Below are positions 56,829 through 64,000 of a DNA stretch of 64,000 bases, one piece after another. The stretch spans positions 434,001 to 498,000 of the forward strand of contig JAVHKY010000009.1 of assembly GCA_035079385.1 (NCBI GenBank), given 5' to 3'. The position numbers were made by a program, and so were the translations under genes. Positions within the stretch are counted from its first letter, which is position 1, and every line of letters begins with the position of its first letter. This stretch comes from Aspidiotus rigidus (lineage: Eukaryota > Arthropoda > Insecta > Hemiptera > Diaspididae). The notes under the pieces are model-generated. The model had not been told where the DNA came from. It saw only the letters and a program-made list of their open reading frames with translations, and made no database searches.

Positions 56829-57711
56829 GAAAAAATGCTTACGCAGCCGCGTAAGCAATACACGACTTTTCACCTATATCTACAATCAAGTTTTTTGCTT
56901 AAACTTTAACTCTAGTACTCCAATTTATTCAATGAATCGTTTTCTCAATAAGATACACACATCCTCAACATCTCTTGCCACTCTAATTCATTCTTGATCA
57001 TCTCCGATTCTCAAGCATCTTTTAATGTTGGTTGTTGTAGACTCACACATAACATTCATTCATGAGAAACTCAACACAAACGAGCAAATCTTTCACACAT
57101 ATAAAACTATTTCATCACTCAAAAAAATGACAAAATTATACGCAAAGGATTGTTGCACTAATACTATACTAACACAACATTCATTCATGACTGACTCAAC
57201 ACGAACGAACACATCTTTAAAATTCATTCATAAAGAGCGTATCCTTATGTGTGTGAACAGGTAACCCAAAAAATGAATAAAACTAGCTACAACTACACTG
57301 ACAATCCACGTAATCAAAGGTTACCCTTCGCTTTTGATGACGAAAGCGACTACCTGAAGTTTAGTACTACAAAATATTAGTAGCTCGAATATTTGCAAAT
57401 TTTATCAAATTAGTTCACGCTTCAATTTGAGATTTCTCACGAACCAAACATCGTATCAACACCAAAAGTTCACAATTACATTTTCAGACATGTAAATTAC
57501 AATATATCAACATTTGAAAAAAATTGAACAAACCATATCAGAGTTATAGGAGTGGGGAATTTTTTTTTTAATTGGGTATATCTGGAGAACCACTGATCCG
57601 ATCGTCAAAAAAAATGCAGGTGCACAACTTCAGATATAACACCACAACGTAGCCAAGTTTCAAGAAAATCCACCCAGTAGACTCGGAGGAGAAGCCCGGA
57701 CAAATTTTGAT

Positions 57712-57751
<40 letters not shown>

Positions 57752-57892
57752 AAACCTGAAATTTTTTTAATGACGTAGCGATGATCTATAACCTCTAAAA
57801 CGTCGAGAAAGTTGATTTCCCCCTCTTTCTGCCACAACTGTGACGGGTGTAATACTCGCTTTTCTACGAAAAGTCGGTAAAACTCGGTAAAA
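56829..57892 (-). mobile_element. Helitron-like family A copy with clean 3' hairpin (minus orientation)
   Basis: The 3' end is a perfect stem-loop GCTTACGC-AGCC-GCGTAAGC (56837-56856) next to CACGACTTTTCACC (the subterminal motif). The 5' end at about 57775-57892 is the complement of TTTTACCGACTTTTCGTAGA, AAAGCGAGTATTACACCCGT, CGACGTTTTAGAGGTTATAG. The body matches 24791-26640 with about 1 kb missing. Near the 5' end is a (TA)n microsatellite (57714-57748), at the position where other copies have TTTATATATATA. It gives the clearest view of both termini. Confidence 0.75.
57714..57748 (+). repeat. (TA)n microsatellite
   Basis: About 17 TA units inside a Helitron-like copy, at a position that is AT-alternating in every copy of the family. 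Confidence 0.95.
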
Positions 57893-58906
57893 CGTAACGC
57901 TGTAACGTTTCGGGTGTTGGTAATGATTCATAAAATACGCGTTCTTTTGAAGTTTTGTATAAGAAAATAAAACCAGGCAAGTTATAACCAACGTTAAACA
58001 TGAAAAGAGAAAAATTAGATATGTACAAATATATGTAGGAATAGCCTATGCGAGACTTGTTGAACAGTTGAAGAAAAAGAAAAAAATTACACTTAAGTTT
58101 TTTATAACAAATTAGATCGCGCGTACGTTGAGAACGAAATTAAATTTATGCGCAAGTAGTAGTGCACATAATATAATAAGGCTGTATCTAACACTCAATA
58201 ATTAATGGTAACTAGAAACGGCTGTGAAGACTTAACGAAGTAGTATTGGTGTTATAAGGCACGTCTTCTCTCATTTTTTTTTGTCAGGTGTGCGGGCGCA
58301 ACTACGTACTTTTTCAGGAAGAAAAAGAGGTTGACATTTATTAATACCGATTTAGCAATCTTTGCGTATTAAATTAAACGTCAGTAAGATGAATTGTACA
58401 GCGTGATTGTGAGAAGAAAAAATTTAAAGAAGAATAAACTTATTAAAATACGCATTAAAATACTCTTGCGTTATTCCAGAAAAAAGAAAAATAACTCAAT
58501 ATTCCGTGGAGATACTTGATTGTAATTTTTAAAATTTGTATTCGAAACTCGTAGGAATATACAAACGTTTGGTATTGTTATTCATCCTGCCCAATCAATG
58601 TAGGTGTATGTCTCGCAAGCAATTTAAACCTGGTAAGTAATTCATAAAACAGATCACGAAAAATGTTTTTCTGGTACAAATTGTCTGCGACAGGATTTTA
58701 AGAAATTGACTAGAAATCAATAATCGAAACTATACGAATTATCTGTCTCAACCTTTCACGGCGGGTTTTACATCTCGTAATAGATACGAGCAAAAAGAAA
58801 TCAAATATTATATATTCTTTGTATTTCGTTTTGAATTTGTACAGCCGGCTAATGAAATCTCATTACACACAGTTTCGACGAAACTCTCCTCAAATTAAGA
58901 TATCGA
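57893..58906. other. No gene seen
   Basis: AT-rich; no motif, array or shared repeat recognised. Confidence 0.45.
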
Positions 58907-59047
58907 TACCGTAGAACGAGTACCTTGTAAGCCACAAAAAAAAAGTCGACATAACTGCTATTTTACACGTTTCTCATACTCTGCAATCCAAAAATGACAA
59001 TAAAAATGTCAATTTTTTGTGGCTTATGAGGTATTTGTTCTACGGTA
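58907..59047. mobile_element. 141-bp MITE with inverted ends and TA flanks
   Basis: CCGTAGAACGAGTACCTTGT then AAGCCACAAAAAA at the left; TTTTTTGTGGCTTATGAGGT then ATTTGTTCTACGG at the right. The arms are about 34 bp with a few mismatches, bounded by TA on each side. It is short, without coding capacity, and could fold into a long hairpin. TA flanks suggest a Tc1/mariner-type MITE. Confidence 0.8.
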
Positions 59048-59487
59048 TCCATGTGTATCATAGAGATAATTTCTAGGGGCACATGCAGAAACGGGACAAT
59101 TGAATTTAGAGAGGGTAAAAATTTAAGATGGCCTTTTGTCCAACAAGGAGAGGAGAGTGTTCGCGCAAAAACAAGGAGTTTTTTCTAAGTATGATAATTT
59201 ACGCGAAATCATATACCGTATAGATGGGGCTCAACTCGAAATTTAAAGTCGCCATGTAGAAAAATGAACTTAATGCGTTTAACGACTACATGTTACAACT
59301 TGTGATGCACATTAAAACTGTACGTAGTGTGCTATGTACATATTTGTACAAGATGGAATAAAACCAATAGTCGATTACACTGCTGAACAAGAAAAATTTT
59401 TTCGTTTGTAGCAGTCATTTGAATAAGTATTACTAAAGTATTTTCAACGCTGACTTCAATGCCATTTCCCGTTTTTCGTTAGCACGT
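59048..59487. other. No gene seen
   Basis: No recognisable feature. Confidence 0.4.
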
Positions 59488-59600
59488 CTTTTACCGACTT
59501 TAGGAGGTATTGCATTCTTGCGCACGATGGAATTTTTGGTGTGGTGTATGTTTTCTCGGCGTTTCAGGAGTGTGTGGATTACGCCAATTTCCAACATAAT
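59488..59600 (+). mobile_element. Helitron-like 5' fragment (family F)
   Basis: TTTTACCGACTTTAGGAGGT, ATTGCATTCTTGCGCACGAT and ATGTTTTCTCGGCGTTTCAG match 48006-48110. It shares the ACCGACTTT start with family A but diverges afterwards. Confidence 0.65.
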
Positions 59601-59696
59601 GGTGCGTTATCGCCCGATAGCTCAGGCTTTTCACCGACGGTGAATTTATTACTCCTTCATGCATGAATAATTTTTTAACAGGGAACTATTCTACGG

Positions 59697-59850
59697 TTTT
59701 TACCGACTTTTCTAACTAGAAAAGTGAGGTATTACACCCGTAGCAAGGTGTATGGGGGGAGGGGGCAATGAACTTTCTCAACGTTTTAGAGGCCCTAGAT
59801 CACAACTAGCATAAAAATAATTTCCGGTTTCTTATATATATATATATATA
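59697..59850 (+). mobile_element. Helitron-like family A 5' end, cut off by family D
   Basis: TTTTTACCGACTTTTCTAAC, TAGAAAAGTGAGGTATTACA, CCCGTAGCAAGGTGTATGGG and CTCAACGTTTTAGAGG lead to a TATATATATA run, directly followed by the CTAG hairpin of a family D element at 59851. The junction suggests family D inserted into, or next to, the TA tract of family A. Confidence 0.75.
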
Positions 59851-61094
59851 CTAGCGGTTTGCGGCGCGCCTGACCGCTAGCTGTGTGTTGAGTAGATATC
59901 TGTGTTTTATAGGTATCTGTATCTTGTAGGTATGTATGTTTTGTAGGTATCTTGGCGGAATTCGGATGAATTTTTTGCTACGTTTTTCATAAATTTAATA
60001 CTGTTAAGCCTACTTCATTTTCACCGAGAATGATAAGTAAAGAAAAAGAGAAGGTTGAAAAAATTGAAAAATGCGCATAAGATGTAAGATGAACCATTTC
60101 CCTCACATTTTCATTTTCCAGACTTGGGACTGGCAGAATTCAACATACACAAACTGTATTCTGGTATGTTTATAAATGGTTAGCATGCAAAGCGCAAAAA
60201 AGAGGTTAAAAGTTTCCCATAACCAAGAGATAATAAATTTATTATTAAGAATGGATCGGAGTCGCGCAAAAATTAAAATTACCGAATTACATTATTTTTT
60301 TTTTTCTGTTCAAAAATAAGAAAATAGACACCAAAAACTGCGACTGTACTTATAAAATATCAAAGTTCCGAGTCGCACAAAAATAAAATCACCAAATTAA
60401 ATTTTTTACACACTAATTCACTTGAGAGCTGACTTAACGCGTGAAGCCTGTATTCATCGCAGCAGAATACAGACAAATCCATTGACATTTTGCCAGTCCC
60501 TAAGAAAACACACGGACAACAGGTAAAAAAAAGGGTCATTTCCGCTAGCCCATACGCAGTGCGCACCGCAGTGCGCACCGTGTCTAGACATTGGTTCTTG
60601 TATGAGATACCGGATGTAAAATCCTTTATGTAGGTGTTTTTAAAACTGTGAATAAAATAACTTACCTACTTAGTATGGAAGTACAGCGAATACTGTAGTC
60701 ACAAAATTTCCTCCTAAAAATCTGGAACCGGGCTCATTCGAAAGGAAATTACAGGGGCTACAATTTTTGTTCTCTTCAATTTTTCATAAAAATGAGTTAT
60801 ACTCGAGTTATCACAATAATTCAATTTTCGAAACTGCGCCACTCAACGCGCCTAGGTCTAACGTACAGCGCAAAGCAGTTTCAGTACTCGATAATGCCCG
60901 TTTTTCCTAATTTTGTCGCCCCCTACTCCACCTTCAGGGAGTCAAAACATCGAAATGTATTTAAGAACCTGACCCAGAAAAAACGAAATTTTTCAAAAAA
61001 AATTCCAGGTCGATAGGTGAAGGCGTTCGAAAGTTATGGACAAACATACATACATACAGACAGACAGACAAACATTCTACTTTATATATTAGAT
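59851..61094 (-). mobile_element. Helitron-like family D, copy 3 (minus orientation)
   Basis: The hairpin end CTAGCGGTTTGCGGCGCGCC/TGACCGCTAG (59851-59880) and the microsatellite end CAGACAGACAGACAAACATT, CTACTTTATATATTAGAT (61058-61094) are both present. The interior is close to 28114-28800. A 12-bp duplication GCAGTGCGCACC (about 60555-60578) distinguishes it from copy 1. It inserted into family A sequence, which resumes at about 61095. No coding capacity. Confidence 0.75.
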
Positions 61095-62090
61095 ATATGC
61101 ATGTATGTATGTATGTATAAGATTTTTTTGTCCGTGGAACTCCTCCGAAACTACCCGATGGATTTATTTGTAACTTGGCCATATTGTAGTAATATATCTG
61201 AAGATGTACACCTGCAATTTTTTTGAGAATCGGATGAGTAGTTCTCGAGAAATTTCCATTTTTTCGAAAAATTTCTCACTATTACGAGTAGCTGCTTACA
61301 AATAGCTGCAAGTAGCTGCTTACGTTACGAGAAGCAGATTTTCCTATCCTTTCACCACTTTTTGTTATCAGTACGTGTATTGTGATGAAGAACCTTCTAT
61401 CATTCAACACGTTCATTTTTGGTTCATTCTTGACCAAGGGTTCATTAAATTTTATTTTGATGATATTTCATTCAGATTTAGTACCCTTGTATCTCGCTTC
61501 CCACAGTCCCTAGAGCCTTGAATTTTGTTTTGTCAAATTTGTTTTTGAACGAATAGTGGCAATGGCGAGTTGTTTGTTTTTTCATTATTATTAGTTGAGT
61601 TTGAATGATTAAGTACAATTTTTTTCAATCTTCATCAAGTGTGCCGATGCGAGACTACCTTGGTGACTTTATTCGTAATGAAAAGATTTATACGTCATTT
61701 TTTCATGTATACATAATTGATAGTGGTTCATAGTTGATTTGAGATGTCTCAGGAGATGGAAATACCATTTTGCATTTAGACTGGCTTTTTCGTTTGAAAT
61801 TTGAGGTTAGACTAACGAGTGAACCAGTCTATATTTTTTTACCGACTTTTCTAGCTAGAAAAGTGAAGTATTTTGTTAATATGTTTGGAAAATATGTTGA
61901 AGTGTGAGGGAATGAATGAGGGGTTGACTGGTGGGTGATTGGTTGCTTCTTTGGCTTCGACATTGATTTTTTTAGTTTTTCGGGATCTCCTTGTAGCTGG
62001 ATTCCCAGATGAAGAATCTTGGGATGGAGTTTGCATATAAAATGGTGATGATAGGGTGAATACAATTTATGAGTGCACGAGAGGAATATG
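61095..62090 (+). mobile_element. Helitron-like family A, partial copy
   Basis: Collinear with 37895-39070: AAGATTTTTTTGTCCGTGGA, ACTTGGCCATATTGTAGTAA, TTCATTCTTGACCAAGGG, CTCGCTTCCCACAGTCCCTA, TTTATACGTCATTTTTTCAT and GGTTGACTGGTGGGTGATTG. An internal 5' motif occurs at about 61840 (ACCGACTTTTCTAGCTAGAA). Similarity stops at GAGAGGAATATG (62090), well before the 3' hairpin, so the copy is truncated. Confidence 0.7.
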
Positions 62091-62370
62091 TAACCTAAAA
62101 TTTTTCATCAAGGCACCAGAGTACGCCTGACAGTACAAAAATGCCACCCCAGTCACACTGGGTGTCCTCTTGACCCAATGATTCATCAAACCAATCATAT
62201 TCCATGAATGATACGTATATTATTATACCTTGTCAGAATTCAACCGATGCTAATTTTCTGTAGGATGACCAGCTGGACCATATTCTGAATTACCTGTGAA
62301 CTGTTTTAAAATCGCGTTTGAGCATACCTGAAATGTACTCCTACTATAACCTACCTAACCACTGAGCACA
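62091..62370. other. No gene seen
   Basis: Sequence changes character here; no repeat shared with the rest of the window was noticed. Confidence 0.4.
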
Positions 62371-62910
62371 CACTTCATCAGAGAACAGACTGTAATCAAG
62401 CGCCAGACTCCAACTCCAAACCGGGTACCACCGACCCTCGGGACCACTGCCCGAACTAGTTAGATACCTGTCTGACCGCTTAACCTTCCTATCTGGAACA
62501 ACTGCAATAACGGATCCCCGCCAACACTGCTGTACCACAATGCCGCGGCTACGAGTTCCCGGAATCTTGCCCCGCAGGGCTCATCTCCCTCGCAGTGCCC
62601 CTCGGACAGAGCAGCCTCTCTACCACCGCAACAAAAGGTTGATCAGACCCCCGTTTTGGATTTGTGAGACAAACTCCAGGCATTCCCCGACCGGTGTCGC
62701 CGCACCTGAAGGAGTCCGCCAACCATTGAGCCACCGGGTCCCAACGCAGACTGGTTACTGCTATCGAGCCCAGTTCCCCCTGGCGTCCTATCTTCCTCCC
62801 TAAGTTGTAGTCCCGAGAGACTCACAACTCTGCCTGGCTCAGCCAGCCTGAGGGCGCTACCCTCAGCAACTCGGGCCCCTTCGTCCCCGGGGTTCGTCAC
62901 ATCCCCGCTT
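62371..62910. other. GC-rich island of unknown nature
   Basis: About 540 bp much richer in G+C than the rest of the window, with frames open on both strands (62540-62803 plus; 62344-62538, 62549-62734 and 62643-62900 minus). None shows a recognised domain. The minus strand contains TGGCTCAATGGTTGG, which resembles a tRNA A box, but no B box at the right distance. It might be the end of an unrecognised mobile element, a tRNA-related SINE or a gene exon. Confidence 0.35.
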
Positions 62911-62964
62911 AGACATGAACAAGATCCGCACTGCTAAGACATCCACAATGCCACTTAAATACAT

Positions 62965-63164
62965 CTCACCATACATGAGAATTCACCGCTAAAGGCCTAC
63001 ATGCAGCCCTCACTGGCTGACTGCCTTCCGGATGCAAGATATTTTCGATGTCTACCAAGTACGCCTCACCACATGTGAGATATCCATCTCTGAAGACCTA
63101 CGTACAGCCCACATTGGCTGACTGCCTTCTGGATAACCAAATGTACTTCACGATATAACCATCG
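62965..63164 (+). repeat. 100-bp tandem duplication
   Basis: CTCACCATACATGAGA ... CCTACATGCAGCCCTCACTG, GCTGACTGCCTTCCGGAT recurs 100 bp later as CTCACCACATGTGAGA ... CCTACGTACAGCCCACATTG, GCTGACTGCCTTCTGGAT. The copies are moderately diverged. Confidence 0.8.
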
Positions 63165-64000
63165 TCACCTAGACACCGACAATAGGGCTCCAGTCACAAA
63201 CGGACCCTTCATTATAATTCCAATTCATTAACAAACACCCTATCCGGCGTGTGCCCAGTATCGCTCACTTAAAATTAACGCCTACAGTAGTATGAATTAA
63301 AGAACCCTATCTATCGAGCAGACAAGTGTAAATTACAGATATACTCAGTGAACCAACTCACCAATACGGCATCAATACTCATGACGGTAACTTTAACCGG
63401 TTCAACCACATCAACGAGTTTTACACGCGACACAACGCCGAGTGTTTACAACCACTAACAATTGAGAACGTCATCGCACTTCTCTTAAATCTTCATCATG
63501 TACCACTATTAGGATACATATAATTTATCAGCTAGCGGGCTGCCAAATAAATACATCGAATAGACTGCCACCCGGAAATACGAGCATCATTGCATTAAAA
63601 CGCCAACTACAACAAACCAATTCGACTGCACTGGTTTCCGTACATTTAGAGCAGTATAAAATCTACCCTAGCAAACAGCGCGTCCAGCATTGTCCCTTGA
63701 CCCGGGTGCTCGCGCACGTCTCTCTCCACTTTCCAATATGAGTTTTTTCTGCACGCGTTAAACTCTTTTGCTGTAGAGTAACACAACAACCACTCAATTA
63801 CAATGGCAAACGTTGTAACAGTAGTCAACTCGTTCAACTCTAACCATATGATTGTGTTTCTTGTAAAACCTTTCCTACCCTTCCTTCGAGGTTAACTGAG
63901 GATGTAGAATGATGTAATAGTGCTCGCCACCCACGAGTATCACTACGTGTATTTTTGACTCTTGATGTTTCCTCGTATACTTGTTCCTATACTGTTCCTG
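63165..64000. other. No gene seen
   Basis: Moderately AT-rich, C-rich on the plus strand compared with earlier regions. The 63646-63837 minus-strand frame has no recognised motif. Confidence 0.4.

Noticed and set aside
62549..62900. Full tRNA gene on the minus strand
   Set aside because: Only an A-box-like TGGCTCAATGG was seen; no B box or clover-leaf stems.

Overview
This is a gene-poor, AT-rich stretch of animal nuclear DNA. There are no operons, ribosome binding sites or compact bacterial coding. It is packed with eukaryotic transposons: a Penelope-like element, a non-LTR retrotransposon carrying RNase H, a Tigger/pogo element, hAT remnants, short inverted-repeat elements and Helitron-like repeats. 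The mix fits an arthropod, most likely an insect; a hemipteran is a guess. I find no host gene I can name. Three short host-like exon or ORF candidates (3384-3531, 12453-12758 minus, 41700-41924 minus) are listed at low confidence.

Layout. 0-6 kb: a broken hAT transposase (2122-2700 minus), one candidate exon with a good splice donor (3384-3531), and one copy of a 0.7-kb repeat (4811-5590) that recurs inverted near 44.3-45.1 and 50.4-51.1 kb. 6.07-9.94 kb: a large foldback-like element with long inverted arms and internal tandem repeats, carrying a smaller inverted-repeat insert. 9.9-13.9 kb: mostly featureless. 13.97-20.50 kb: a Helitron-like repeat split by two later insertions, a Penelope-like element (14366-16150, flanked by a 12-bp target duplication) and a 5'-truncated non-LTR element (16398-19167 minus). 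The uninterrupted version of the host repeat lies at 37523-39922. 21202-21810: a non-autonomous hAT element with an 8-bp target duplication. 24.8-30.2 kb: more Helitron-like repeats of two families. 30.2-37.5 kb: mostly non-repetitive, with no gene recognised. 42.8-43.6 kb: two adjacent tandem arrays. 44.5 kb: a 27-bp-stem hairpin. 48162-50295: a full-length Tigger/pogo transposon whose transposase shows one visible frameshift. 52.6-53.1 kb: remains of a second head-to-head Penelope-like element. 53532-55030: a nearly perfect palindrome with 726-bp arms and a 47-bp spacer. 55.2-62.1 kb: a chain of Helitron-like copies. 62.1-64 kb: different, partly GC-rich sequence.

The transposon layers date one another. 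The Helitron-like repeats came first, and the Penelope-like, non-LTR and Tigger elements entered them later. The strongest structural signals are the 726-bp palindrome, the head-to-head Penelope arrangement seen twice, the foldback-like element, and a repeat family that combines an inverted terminal motif with a 3' hairpin, as expected of Helentron-type elements. All calls were made by reading the sequence; no database search was run.
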